Source: Ctena decussata (lineage: Eukaryota > Mollusca > Bivalvia > Lucinida > Lucinidae). From it: a stretch of 64,000 nucleotides of DNA. Under the pieces are notes generated by a model. It was not told the DNA's origin, did no database searches, and worked only from the letters and a program-made list of their open reading frames with translations. Below are positions 10,667 to 22,400 of the stretch, one piece after another (the first letter of the stretch is position 1; each line of letters begins with the position of its first letter). The position numbers and the translations under genes are program-made. The stretch is from the NCBI GenBank assembly GCA_963989385.1, contig OZ022515.1, positions 11,936,803 to 12,000,802 of the forward strand, in the 5' to 3' direction.

Positions 10667-11625
10667 TCCTAAAGGAAATCTTCGGATTTAGTCCACTCGT
10701 AACATGAACCCCAGTTTTCATCAGGGCATACAAGGTCCTTCGGGCTGCACTTATTCTTTCTGTGATATTGATGGAAGTTTCTGATTTTTCTGCCCTGGCC
10801 AGGCCAAGATGGGTTAACCTTCGTTCAGCCTGTACCTCTTTTGAACCTAGCTTCCAAGTAGTTATAATTTCATTATTTCTAACACTTTTACTAACATTAT
10901 GTCGTAAGGCTGTACTTTTTTGGGAGTGGATAATATATCTCTTCTCCTGTGAGTTGATATAAGCAAGATTGAGCATTAGCTGCATTTCATCGTAACTGGA
11001 AGACACCAAGAGAACATCATCAGCCATGGTCGGACATCCTACACACAGGTCACCAATATACTTCCCTAGAGATCTAGATTCCATCTCCAAAAGAAAGTCG
11101 TTAAGAAAAGTCTTGTAGAAATGTATAGACAGAATCCCTCCCTGGCGCACACCCTGCAGAACACAGGACGACTGACTCAACTCTCCACTCCACTTGACTC
11201 TTGTGGTAAGCCCTCTGTACATAGACCCAATCACCTCCCATAGATGGGAAATTATATTCTGACGATATAGCATCTTCATAAGGATGGGATGACTAACAAC
11301 ATCAAACGCTTTTTGGGTGTCCAGGGCGGCAATTTAGAGAGGTTCCTTTTTCTGCTTAGAATCCAGAATGCATTCAGACAAGAGCAACGATGCAATTGTG
11401 GGAGACAGGCCCTGGGTGAATCCAAACTGCAACCCAGATTGGTCATTATTTAGTTCATCAAGCTTGTTTAGGATAACAGACTCAAACAGCTTTCCGAGAA
11501 TAGAAGAGACCGTAATGCCTCTGTAGTTATCCATCTTACGAGGATCTTTCCCTTTCTTATGAACCGGGGTAATTATACCGGACTTAAATATATCTGGAAC
11601 TTTCTTCGTTTTTAGAATTAAAAAG
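10667..11625 (-). pseudogene. LINE B, reverse transcriptase core
   Basis: Minus frames 11651-11334 and 11279-10667 carry PDIFKSGIITPVHKKGKD, DNYRGITVSSILGKLFE, LQFGFTQGLSP, then after one in-frame TAA the catalytic LDTQKAFDVV block, LQGVRQGGILS and the MADD form of the YXDD box. They continue to HLGLAR and RISAARRTLYALMKTG, as in LINE A. Upstream sequence resumes beyond the insertion at 11626-12273. Dead because of the stop and the insertions. Confidence 0.9.
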
Positions 11626-12273
11626 TATGCAAAGACCAGGAACTGAAACAATCAAAATCCAAATCCAGCCCTCAAACCATAGTTGGAAACAACTAAGATT
11701 ACAAATAATCAAGATACAGAGAACATATGGCCAACCGAGTGAGCAGCTTGTTCCCAAAAGGTGGCCACTCAGCAACCCAAACCGAACCAAAAATAATAAG
11801 AACATACATAAGGTAAAACATCACAGAAACTCTGACACCAAAAACAGGCAACAGAGAACCACAACAGAACTACCGCCTTGGAACGGTCAGTAATGAATTA
11901 CTGGGGGGCTTAAATCGATTTTACAGGCCCAACCTCACCCTCAGTTTCTGAAGTGGTACAAAACATTTAGTTGGTTGTTCGGTTCGCATGATAACCCTCT
12001 AACTCGTCAATGAATCATCACGGTAAACACATAAATCAAATTTCAACACCATGAAGAAGCAAAGACGAGGACTCAACAGATACAACGGGCCGTCTGACAG
12101 GTGGAGATCCCTGTCCTGCCAAACAACCCCACTGGAAATCTGAAGCAAAAGAAGGTCACCAGTTGAGCCCCGGTGGACCAAGCAATAGACAAAAAGGCTC
12201 CGGTCCCAACCAACTAAAATATATAGCTTTAGGTCGGGGCCATCATAGAGTCTGACGACCGATCCCCCGGTGT
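11626..12273 (-). mobile_element. Retroelement 3'-tail insertion (copy B)
   Basis: About 648 bp, nearly identical to 9366-10013; I can see only three substitutions (ACACACGG/ACATATGG and AGCAACAG/AGCAATAG). It ends at the same GCATAC 3' terminus but is truncated where copy A continues into the RT frame. It splits LINE B between ADIFND and ILKTKKVPDIF. A short non-coding 3' fragment is the expected product of target-primed reverse transcription by another copy. Confidence 0.85.
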
Positions 12274-12963
12274 CGTTAAAGATATCTGCTACAATACGGA
12301 GCAGAACGTTTCCAGAATATTTCAGATGCTCCGCTGTTAATCCCATCTCATCCGGTGATTTACCCGAATTCAAAGACCTGATGGCTCGACGTACTTCCTT
12401 TTCACTGATAACAAGCAACCGATCAGGTTCCAGACGGGCTATCTCATGTATTAAGTCTAGCTGGTATAGGGACAGGTCCAAGTAGCCCTGATCATAGTTT
12501 TGGTGTGCATCGGGAACAGCCAGAACCTCAAAATATGCTGCAAAAGCTCTGCACTGTTGCAAGCTTTCCCAAACCTCTTCATCACCAACAATCAAGGAGA
12601 CAGGATGAGCTTGACGAACTGACTGATTTCTTCGTATAAGGCGGTAGAAATACTGACTTGAGGGATTCTCCATGAGTTCATGGTAGAACGAGCCCCTGGC
12701 ACTGGCGAATTCTCTTCTTATTTGTTTTCTGCATTATATTTGGAAATTTTTCTTTGTATCGTCAGTGGATGTTCTGGGCCTGAGCTTTTCCAGAGATAGA
12801 AGATTCTTTTACATTCAGATTCAAGCTGTCTCACCGTAGGAGGCAGCTTAAATTTTGGACCCTTAACCTTCACTAATCTATTCCAAGGCCGTCGTCGCCG
12901 GTCCGGTAGGTCCGGCGAGCGCCGGACCACTTTTTGTGCCGAGTATGCTATCTGCCGCACCAC
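12274..12963 (-). pseudogene. LINE B, segment upstream of the RT core
   Basis: Minus frames 12963-12718 and 12673-12274: a linker with basic WNRLVKVKGPKFKLPP, then FYRLIRRNQ, SEKEVRRAIRSLNSGKSP and DEMGLTAEHLKYSG. The last two are the conserved K-SPG-D--EHLK-type start of non-LTR RT domains. No endonuclease domain is seen upstream in this copy; homology ends at about 12963 beside a T-rich tract. Confidence 0.85.
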
Positions 12964-12974
12964 CTTTTTTTTCT

Positions 12975-13830
12975 TTTCAGGCGATTTTTCTTAAGTGCTT
13001 ACCTATGATTTTATTGAATCGCATCATCAAAAGTGCCGCAATTTTATATATAATATCGATGAAATTATCAATGACGCTCGTTGCTCGTGTCATCAATAAA
13101 CCTGGCCAAGGTGTGACAACATGCAGTCACACACCGTGCAAAACGATAACACCTGCTTGATTAATTTCATAATCGTTAAAGGATTATTTTCAGCGGACGA
13201 GTTATCTAAGACATGATAAACTCTTGGATCCAGAATGTATTAAAGAACTTCTTTGTTTTGATTTTTGTATGCCAACAATAGTATGAAAACGAAATACAGC
13301 GGCATGTTTTTCTCGGCGCAACAGAAGAAAGTTTTAATCCCCTCAATGTATTTTTCTAATTATTCTAAATCAAAGGACACGTCGGGCGGCAAAGCATGTA
13401 TAAAACATTTTGAATTTACATGTATGAGAATTTTATTGGACGGACACACGGCGCCAAGTGTGTGCAACTATGGTTACGTACCGTTGAGCCACTTGGGTAA
13501 CGTCGATAAGAGAATTGAACTGAACTGTATGAGAATTTGACTTAGGCTTCATGCATGGCTATCCAGTGGGAACGCAGACTCATCACATTTGAGTAATTCA
13601 TTTTCTGAATGGTCGTCTACGCACAAAAAAGTAATCCCTTTTTCGCCGGAGAAAAATGGCGGGAAATTTTTGTCAGAAACAGCCCCAAAATAATGCTCAT
13701 TTGAAAAGATATGCAGTCGTGGTTTTCTGACGGACCAGATCACAATAAAATTTTATGTTTTATTATTGAAATCAGATGCATATCGGTACCTCAATGCAGT
13801 TTGCACACCCAAAACAACGATCACAATTTG
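12975..13830. other. No recognised gene
   Basis: The ORFs at 13265-13540 (91 aa, plus) and 13549-13743 (minus) have no motif I know and no clear splice context. Sequence is AT-rich and apparently unique within the window. Confidence 0.4.
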
Positions 13831-14040
13831 ACAACCGTTTTTCAGAAAATTAAAACCCTAAGACAGTACCCCAAAGTTATTTTGCAAAGAAAATTGTCCC
13901 AAAAACCAAATTAGATGCCATTATAACTGCACCGTAGTTCATACATTCGACCGTCTTTCAGCGAGGTATATCTACGGGAGAAAGTCTATTTACGTTGAAA
14001 ATCGATAATGAAGTTGGTCATTTTTACAGCACGTGCGTTT
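13830..14040 (+). repeat. Dispersed repeat shared with 18495-18720
   Basis: TTTTGCAAAGAAAATTGTCC occurs at about 13880 and again at about 18549, followed in both by a GGGAGAAAGTC segment and then AATGAAGTTG / TTGAAGTTGA. The two copies are colinear over roughly 200 bp and clearly diverged. Element class unknown. Confidence 0.6.
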
Positions 14041-14394
14041 GTCAACACACGGACATTTTTCTGCTGGATCGACTTGAGCCAGTTGAGGAGACCAACTGTA
14101 TCTTCATTTATGGTACAGTAAAGTTTGTAATCATTTAGCATACTGTGCATTTATTAAGATTTTGCGTAAATCTGCCTGCCTGTGATTTTTTGGGCTTCTG
14201 AATTTAGGCTACACGCCGAGAACGAACGAGAGAAAGCAAAACAAACACACTGGTACTCGAGTAAACCACAAAGTTTGACAAACGAAAAACATTGAGTGAT
14301 TGACCGGCTGTTTTTTTAATAGTGGAACAAGAAAGAGCAAGCGGAATGATAATAAATATTTCAAGTGAAACCTACATGCTTTAGTCGAATTACG

Positions 14395-15802
14395 GACAAC
14401 TCGCCCCAAGACAACTCGCCCCAGAAAAATCTCGCCCCAAGACAACTCGCCCCTCCTTCAGGTGACAACTCGCCCCACATTCTGAGACAACTCCCCCAGA
14501 CAACTTCCCCCAAGACAACGCGCCCCATTCTGAGACCACTCGTCCTTCTAAAGAATTCTGTCCCGGACGACGCCCCCCCGCCCCTCCCCCCCCCCCTCCC
14601 CCAACACACACGTACCCTTTCAGAAGGCATCCCACAAAAAATACAAGGCTTGCTCTTACTCATAAATCTGTCAAAACCCTGTCCCGTTAGGCGCTAAGGG
14701 ACCGACCATTTGATATTCTGGGGGGGGGGGGGGGGGGGGGGGGCTGAGGGGGGCTTTGGATATGCAAGAAAAAAAATAAATTAGCTCATGAGGGGATTTA
14801 AAAAAATCAGACATCGAAAAACACTGAAAAAAAACCTGGCTCCACCCAAAATTTCTTAAGAAAAGTCTGCAGATAATTCCATTTGAATTGAGTTTTTAAA
14901 ATGTCACTGGCTTCTGGGGGCGCAGACTCCCCATATTTATAGTAATGTTTTAATATCTACAATTTATTTTTTACACCAGCAGCACCCCCCCCCCCCCACC
15001 CCCATACACATATCATATGTTCATACATTTTACCAAAAGAAATCCTATACAACATTCACATACATGTATTGTTGATCAGCCGCATTACGAAGTAAATGTT
15101 TCTACTAAATAAAACTGAATTGCAAAAGAGTCACTAGCATGTGGGACACACAGCCATTATGGCAAAATAAACACTCTAAAAGGAGGCAAAAATTCCTAAA
15201 AAACAACCCTTTATTTCTTTTATCATCATTCCTAGTTTTGCTCTATTTTTTTCCAATCTTAAAATTGCCATTAAAATTGGGAAATTGCTTTGGCTTCTGG
15301 GGGGGGGGGCGTTGCCCCCTAGACCTCCTTTGTTAACTTCTTAGCAAAGAACTTTTAGCCATTTATTAACTTGCATTCATTTATAATGTGACTCTATCAA
15401 TAAGTATTTACAAGTAGCACATCACACTTGTGTGATAGGCTCTTGGTATTTATCAAACTTTCAAAAGTGCGAATAAAAGCATACAGGGATGTTTGCATCT
15501 GTACCATAGATGAACAGGGTAACATGCTCCAGGCACTGGTTTGCAAATGCAAGCTAACCCATGCCCTTATTCTTATGATCGGTCCCTAAAGGGGACAACA
15601 AATACTAATAAGCATTAATGCATGATTTTAGCATGTCTCCCAGCCACAGTTTGATAATTACTCTGCAGCTGCAGAACCCTCAAAACCTCGCTGCTCAGCC
15701 CCTGGGTGTACCAGGTTATCGTTGAAGTGCTTTGGGTATTTAATGTATTTACCAAGGTCCACCCATTCACAACCAGGGTCACGGCGAAGCTCTTCCTTTT
15801 TT

Positions 15803-15833
<31 letters not shown>

Positions 15834-15905
15834 TAAGGTGAGTGTCTGAGAATATGGGGCGAGTTGTCTTCTGAAAGTGGGACAAGTTGTCTTCTAAAAG
15901 ATGCA
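14395..15905. mobile_element. Element with tandem GACAACTCGCCCC ends and a nested inner element
   Basis: The left end holds about eight imperfect copies of a 14-16 bp unit (GACAACTCGCCCCA, 14395-14545). The right end carries inverted units (GGGGCGAGTTGTCTTCT and GGGACAAGTTGTCTTCT, 15855-15900). An inner inverted pair, AAGGGACCGACCA at 14697 and TGATCGGTCCCT at about 15578, suggests a second element inside. The interior is full of homopolymers (G24 at 14720-14743, C runs, T16 then G21 at 15797-15833). The long overlapping ORFs here are low-complexity artefacts. Confidence 0.6.
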
Positions 15906-16014
15906 GTTGTAATGACAAACAGCGTAGATCCTGCTTCGGGATCTATCGCACTTTCATCGCACTTTAATCACTTTTTTCATCAAATTCGGTAATTTTCCTT
16001 GAAGGAATATGGAG

Positions 16015-16080
16015 GCTTCAATTCAATTCATTTCAATTCAATGTATAATTTAACATTGATTTAACACTGACTCTCAACAC
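16015..16080 (+). repeat. Short ACATTGATTCAACA-type repeat, copy 1
   Basis: TTCAATTCAATGTATAATTTAACATTGATTTAACACTGACTC matches 17150-17215, where the sequence runs on to CCCAACATTGATTCAGCATTGAATG and a CTGCTGGGC end. Possibly one end of an unclassified MITE. Confidence 0.5.
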
Positions 16081-16754
16081 TTTGCTATAACAGGTTTACC
16101 CAAGGGAAGTCAGTTTCTGTGCACAAGGCAGTAAGTATCTGCCATATTTTTGAATAAGTGGGTCAAATTTTACCAAGCTTCCATGGATATATCGTTTGGA
16201 CAAGCCAAATAGCATCTTTGCAAGTCAAGGGTACTAAGGCCACTTTGTTTCTTATGTATGTAAGGAACAAAGTGGTCTTAGTACCCTTGGATTGCATAGT
16301 GGTCTTAGTACCCTTGGTTTGTAAAGATGTCTAAAAAGTTGATTAGGTTTTGGTGACTGACCCCATTTTCAAGGTCACAAGAGGCCTTAGACTTGACCTT
16401 CTGTGGTCTGCGTCAGCATGACAATTTCTTGTACCCACAATATTTCTTGAACCAATTTCACCAAACTTGCATGGATATATCATTAGGACAAACATAACAG
16501 CATAATAGATTTTGATCACGTTGGCCTTATTTCCAAGGTCTTCGGAGGATTTAGTCTACATATGTGAAAATTTCACTTATACAGTATGCTGTATATCTCT
16601 TCAGCCCCCACTTTCAATCTCTTCAGTAAGGGAAAAAAAAAAGGAGACCGTGTTTGGCAACACATGGGAAGAAACTCGTGCAGAAAGAATTATAATAGTG
16701 ATTTGAGAAGTAACGTCCCTTATATTGAACTGGCTGACGTACCATAAAGTCTCT

Positions 16755-16893
16755 AAAGATTGGAGTGAGTGAACTCGGGTAGAACGTCCCACCAACAACG
16801 AGGTCATATGGAGACGGGACCTCGGTTTAAAGTATACGAAAGACCGGAGAAGCGGGGGATCGATCTTGCGACCCCTGGATGGGTAGTCCGAAG
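16755..16893 (-). repeat. tRNA-derived SINE, family S2
   Basis: GAGGTCATATGGAGACGGGACC, AAAGACCGGAGAAGCGGGGGATCGA and CGACCCCTGGAT match 48547-48707. On the minus strand the GTTCGATCCCCCG-like segment is a tRNA B box. The copy lacks most of the tRNA 5' half. A minus and a plus ORF overlapping it are shadows. Confidence 0.7.
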
Positions 16894-17149
16894 TCTAAAG
16901 ATTGGAATTAAGCATAACTGTCTTAAAACTGATGTTTGGTTTTTCACTGCAGTAATGCGTCTAAAGATGCAGATGGAATGACAAACAGCGTAGATCCTGC
17001 TTCGGGATCAGTCCGACCAAGACCTGAAGTGTTTGTCTCTATATTATATTACTTTGTATCGAACTGCCCAAATGCACTCACGAAAACGCTAGAAATAGGC
17101 TAAAACTTTTGCGAATTTGTTAATGGAGTACTGAGACTTCAGTTCAATT

Positions 17150-17218
17150 CAATGAATAATTCAACATTGATTCAACACTGACTCCCAACATTGATTCAGC
17201 ATTGAATGTCTGCTGGGC
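17150..17218 (+). repeat. Short ACATTGATTCAACA-type repeat, copy 2
   Basis: See 16015-16080. Four diverged ACATTGATT/ACACTGACT steps of about 12-14 bp are followed by TGTCTGCTGGGC. Confidence 0.5.
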
Positions 17219-17219
17219 C

Positions 17220-18490
17220 TTTAATACTTCTGTATTCCATGTCAGTCCATTGGCTATCACCCCATGAATGCCATAGGGCCTAACCTATTTTGAGTCGACA
17301 TTTATTAAAGAGAAAGTCGACTGATCAAGTAAATTTTACCGGCGAGACTCCACTTGGCAGCTGCGCTACCGAGACTCTTTGGACTGTGGGAGTCGGTATG
17401 AGCCGAACAAGAGTTGCAAACAATGTTTGGTTTGTAGATTCAGACTCTAGAATGGGTTGAGTTTTCATACGATTTCTAGAATAAGGAAATTACAAATTTG
17501 TAGATCTTTGTAATCGTGTATGCTGTTCCGCGTGTTGTCGCTGATGACATCACACCAAAAACACACATACACATACTTTTCGATATTTGTTTTATATTTG
17601 ACCTGAGAAAAGGTGCAGACTTGTCAAAGCTGCCAGGCGACAGAGTCGATTCCCCCTACCCCCCCCCCCCCCCCCCCCGCACACCCACTCCGCCTCCCCG
17701 TTCCTCTCACCAACCAGCACACCGGGCCTGTACGACGGAGAGCGGAGGGTGCACCTCCCATAATCGAGCAAATTACATAAAAAAACATGCAGTTTTCTGC
17801 CAGAAAGCGAGTTTACACCCCTAAACTAAAGCTCTAAAAGTGTCCTTAAAATCTGGATTTTCTTAACTTTCTTACCCCCTTTAACCCACCCCAACCCCCA
17901 CCACCCTAGGGCACCCCTCCCCTCCCGCCACCTCCCCACTCACACTGAAATTCGTTCCAGCCACACCTTCTTACCCTCCGCCCCTAATCCCTTGGCAAAA
18001 GTATGTGTACGGGCCTGCACAACCATTCCATTTGATCCTTCAGATGTAGGACCCATTAAGTTTTCTCTCCCAAAGTGAAATTTCACGTGCTGTCTTAATT
18101 GAATAGTTGTTTAGTGGGGTAGCGATATTTGTCTTGCTTTAATTTTTCAAACTGGGTCGCGCGATATAGCATTTGAAATATTGGCACACTGGCTGTCAGC
18201 CGACTCACAAGTTAATATCAGTAATACAATCAATTTACTGTTTACGTCACAATTTCATGACGTAACCAGCACTACTGAGCTAGCTTCCTTGTTTACAAAC
18301 TCTGCGGGTGGGTATGGAATTGTGGTTATTTGTGAATAAAATATAAAGATAGACTTTTGTCATGCATTGTATTTTTAATAAACATATTTAATTTAATCGC
18401 GCTTGGTATTCTAGCAATACATGGAATAATGATTCTCTCGATTTTGTCGCAAACGTTGAAATGCATAGCCGGGCCAGTGATGTAAACACT
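17220..18490. other. No recognised gene
   Basis: The GC-richer part (17640-18000) is dominated by C runs. The ORFs at 17516-17824 and 18326-18718 have no known domain. I see no coding exon. Confidence 0.4.
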
Positions 18491-18494
18491 GTTG

Positions 18495-18720
18495 TCCGCC
18501 ATTTTGTTGAAAACAACAACAACAATTGCGTAGAGTACCCGAAGATTATTTTGCAAAGAAAATTGTCCCAAACACCGAATTACTTGATTTTTGTCACAGG
18601 GAAAGGGCGAATACCATGGTTTTTCATGGCATATGTCCGCCGGCGGGAGAAAGTCGAATTGTTTTGAAAATTGCTTTTGAAGTTGACTTAAAAAGTCGTC
18701 TCTCGACGATCGTGTCAACT
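18495..18720 (+). repeat. Dispersed repeat shared with 13830-14040
   Basis: Diverged second copy: TTTTGCAAAGAAAATTGTCC, GGCGGGAGAAAGTC and TTTTGAAGTTGA appear in the same order as at 13.9 kb. Confidence 0.6.
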
Positions 18721-18779
18721 GCTCGAATGCCGAGTATCTCGGTGTTCAGTTCGGATCTCAGAGAACTAGGAAATTAAAC

Positions 18780-19985
18780 TAAGATGTAAGGAATAAAACC
18801 GTGTATTATTTTCGGCTGTGTGTAGTTTGATTCGCCGACAAAGCAGCACTGAAATTGCGACCCGTTCGTCGATTGAATCTGAATCCGAGGAATTTCGAAC
18901 GTTTTTTCGTTGCTATCTGTATAAAAATATCACTCCGCCATGGATACGCGTTCCCACTGATCAGTGAGCTAAAAACTAATCCGGTTTCACCGGCGTTGCC
19001 TCCATGTGCCTTTGGTGCCTGGTAACGTTAAAAAACGATCATGTCATGTCATGTATGAGCATTCTAAGTCCTGAGATTGTACCGAATGTTCCATGTCAAT
19101 GTTGTTATTCCATTATGGATATGCAAGTGCCGCCTGTTTCAAATCAGCCCAAGACTTTTCGGTTCCCACAACGTACATTTGGTGTAAAAAAAAGCCGGAG
19201 CAGAGAAGTTTTCAGCGGTCGTGGTTTGACAGTAGGTCGTAGCTTCATTATGATGAAGCAAAAGATCTCGCGTTTTGTCATCTCTGTATGTTGGCCTATC
19301 TGTATCAGGTTTAATCTTTGCGTTAATGCGGACCTTATACTTGATGCTACCGCCAGACAAGACTCGCAGAGGGGTCGAAATAGTTGTTTAGGAGAAAAAG
19401 CCAATAATAAACAAAACAAACAAAAATAAAACAAATATAGCGGGGATTATACCTGTATCAGGCTTAATTTTGCTTGAACGCAGAAATTGATGCCAGCGCC
19501 TGATGAGACTCGCAAAAAGGTCGAAATAGTTGTTAAAGATCTTCAGTCTTACGTTTGTTCTTTTTCGTATTTAACTAGCAAAACTTCGTGACCAAAACGA
19601 CCTAAATTTGGCCCCAAACGCATCCAAAAATGCATTTAAAACGCACATAGAGACGCCCATAAATCAAAAATTTTCTCGGGGGAGCTCCCCCGAACCCCCT
19701 ACGAGAGGGGGAAATCCCCCTCTCATGCTCTCCTCCCTCTCGTGCCTTCGCCACTCGCTACTATCCTCCGCCGGACCAGTTTTCACTACACGGCGACGGG
19801 CCTGTATTCGGAACTGTCCTTCTACTGGCTGCCTTCAAGATTTGGATGAGTTGGTCAACCGGCTCACAGGTGCGGTCTGAGGTTTGCACAGTGACCTATA
19901 GATACAGTGACTCGCGCCTTCACCTTTCGGTCCAAAGAGGCGTGCCGCGCATGCGACTGCAGCGCCTCCTACCGGAGCGCCATTT
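18780..19985. other. No recognised gene
   Basis: Moderate GC and no simple repeats except a direct repeat: CTGTATCAGG-TTTAAT...CAGACAAGACTCGCAGAGGGGTCGAAATAGTTGTT at about 19300-19388 recurs, diverged, at 19452-19536. ORFs at 19004-19429 and 19608-19880 are unrecognised. Confidence 0.4.
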
Positions 19986-19989
19986 TTAA

Positions 19990-20857
19990 TACAAGCTGAA
20001 AAAGCTTGAATTTCTGTCCAAAGTTAACGGCGTGCATCGCCCATTTAATCGGTGTTTTCATAGTGAAATTATTATGCAACGATAAGGTAAGCTTTGAATT
20101 TTGTAATGATGTATTAGAATATAAGTTTTATAATGATTTGGCTTGGTTTTGGAGTTCATTTTTTACGATGTAAATTGAGAAACTTTGGTCACTCGGAAGA
20201 AAATGGCGACGATGCCGTAAAAACCATCACTTCTTTTTCGATGTACTCCGTCGTTAATAAGGTTTGAGGTAATATTTTAGCATTAGAAAACGAAAGGGGA
20301 AGGATCAAAATGTTGTTTAATATCAATTTCATGACAATTACTTACTATTTTGATAGTCTTATGACAGTATAGAAATAGGCTTATTTAGGAAAGTAGCGAA
20401 AACCGGCAAATCAGGATGTTCAAAACCCCACTCCCCCGTTTTTGAATAAGGCTCCCATAATAACTAATTTTGAGCCTCGCAATGATATTTTTCATAAAAT
20501 TGAATGCCTTCTAAATTGTTTGAGTGCTATTTTATGCAATTTCGTGCCGATTTAATGGGTCAAATCAATCTTAAAATAAAACTTGTTTTTCACAGTTTTC
20601 GCCATACAACAATGAGTTCAGAGGGTTGGTTAGTTATGCATTGAAGAATTTGTCAGGGACCAAAGTTCTTATTTCACATCAATAAAAATTAATCCCAAAA
20701 CCAAGCAAAATAATCATAAAACTAACTATTCTAATACATCATCATAAAATTCAAAGCTTACCTTACCGTTGAATAATAATTTGATTACGTAAATATTAAT
20801 GAAATGGGCGATTCACGTCGTTAACTTCTGACAGAAATTCCAACCCACTCAGCTTAA
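19990..20857. mobile_element. Large inverted-repeat element with about 165-bp arms
   Basis: The left arm (19990-20155) and right arm (20690-20857) are imperfect reverse complements: AAGCTGAAAAAGCTTGAATT against the right-end CAACCCACTCAGCTT, CGCCCATTTAAT against ATGAAATGGGCG, AAGGTAAGCTTTGAATTTTG against AAAATTCAAAGCTTACCTTA. The centre is AT-rich and non-coding. Fits a foldback-type DNA element. Confidence 0.75.
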
Positions 20858-21282
20858 TTAAAACCTATGTCACTGACTTACTTCAATTTTCAATGCATGC
20901 ATATTCTCTTAAGTAAGAGAGAGCCAAGATCAAAATCCTCATCCAAATGCATAATAAAAAAAAAAGTTTCTCGTATTTATATTGAAAAGCCTCCCGTCCC
21001 GTTTTTTCGTTTTTTTTTTTTTTAACTGCGTCAAGTAATACTACCGTATAAAAAGTTGGCAAGTTTGGTATCAAAATTTCGGAAATTAAGTACACAATTT
21101 AACGCAAACGTTTGTAAGAACACATGATTTATACAGATAAAATAAAACAATGACAAAATTAAAATATTTCTAGATGCGAAATAAGCGGTCGATAGAATTA
21201 TCGAATTTTTCAGCCGCTCACCTGTCCAGCGGCGCGACAAGCCTCTATTGGAAAAATACCTATATTTAACTGGAGATGCGAG

Positions 21283-21888
21283 TCACTCTATATATAGGTC
21301 ACTGGTTTGCAGTAATCTCTCCAAGAGACACTGATACTGATTTTCATCTACTTTTTTTACCCAATAAAATTTTGTAACTTTTTTAAATGACTTATTTCTA
21401 CTTATACCACATAATTTATCTTGATTTATATTCAGAGTAGCAGTCACACTAACATGCGAGGACATATTTATCGGGGAATACTCTCCGACGCAGACATTCC
21501 GCAATAACGAATGATCACAAGTCAGAATATAGTCTATCTGTGATGATCCCCCTCCGTGACCAAAGAATGTAGGTGAATCGCCCATTCTGGAGTCCAGAAG
21601 CAGCTGTTGTTCAGCAACAAAATCCTTAAGCATAGAGTCATGAGGGTTCGAGCGGGTTGGTAGAAGGGAACCATTCAAGTCGCCACACAAAGCGATTTTA
21701 TTAGTACCTGAGTATCTTGAGGTAATGCCATATACCACGTCCAGCATCTCCATGAAGCTGTCTTGGGATGACGGAAGATGTGGGGAGGTATGCGTTTATT
21801 ATACACAGACTGATGTCAGCAGTCACCAGTTCAGCAGCTTGGGTTCTCTCATTTCCATCCTCCAGGCTCCTGATACAGTTTGACCAAG
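21283..21888 (-). pseudogene. LINE apurinic-like endonuclease domain, 3' part
   Basis: Minus frames 21888-21760 (NERTQAAELV, CIINAYLP) and 21753-21283 (ALCGDLNGSL, DSPTFFGHGGGSSQIDYIL, SSHVSVTATL) show the N-A-Y-P, GDLN, SQIDYI and SHV blocks of the APE-type endonuclease of non-LTR elements. This endonuclease nicks target DNA to prime reverse transcription. There is a frameshift at about 21757. Possibly the 5' part of the same LINE group as A and B, but no RT follows; homology stops near 21283. Confidence 0.85.
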
Positions 21889-21896
21889 CTTTTGGC

Positions 21897-22231
21897 ATTT
21901 TCCTTTTCCCTTTTCCTTTTTCCATTTACACCTTAACCCCAGAAGGGGACACAGACGGTGTACTTTTGTACACTCCGGTGTTGCAGGATGAAAACCTACA
22001 TATAGCCATGTAGCTATAGTAGGGATCTTTAACCTGCACAGGGGATTACTCTCCCTGCACAGGGGGCTTCAGTTAACGTCCCGATCCGAAGGACGGTACA
22101 CTTGTTAGCATCATCCCTGCAAATGATGCTAGAAAAACGCGTTCGGACATAGGAAGATTTCACCTCTGGTGAGGCTCGAACCCACGACCTCTGACTTCAG
22201 AGTCAGTTGCACTAACCACTGAGCCACCACG
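21897..22231 (-). mobile_element. tRNA-derived SINE (S6) nested in the LINE endonuclease
   Basis: The minus strand begins at 22231 with a tRNA-like head: GTGGCTCAGTGGTTAGTGCA (A box) and GGTCGTGGGTTCGAGCC (B box). It ends in an A/G-rich tail at 21897-21920. It is flanked by CTTTTGGC on both sides (21889-21896 and 22232-22239), an 8-9 bp target-site duplication inside the endonuclease frame. Would be transcribed by RNA polymerase III. Confidence 0.85.
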
Positions 22232-22400
22232 CTTTTGGCCACATGATTGCAATTCCTCCTTTCCCTCTGGGCACTTGGAAGTTTGATATATTGTCATTCA
22301 TATGACTACAGCGTACGTATGAGCAATACTTTGGCACCAAATTGTCTATAACATCACTTTCAAACGACCATAGCCATGTTTCCTGGGGACCAGGTTAAGC
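22232..22400 (-). pseudogene. LINE endonuclease domain, 5' part
   Basis: The minus strand reads ETWLWSFESDVIDNLVPKYC and then FQVPRGKGGIAIMW, the catalytic E-T-W block and the GG.A block of APE-type endonucleases. The frame continues after the SINE into 21888. No initiator Met is visible; the 5' end is replaced by repeat X at about 22400. Confidence 0.8.

Noticed and set aside
14361..14697. Gly-rich and Pro-rich ORFs on both strands
   Set aside because: Direct products of tandem GACAACTCGCCCC units and C/G runs.
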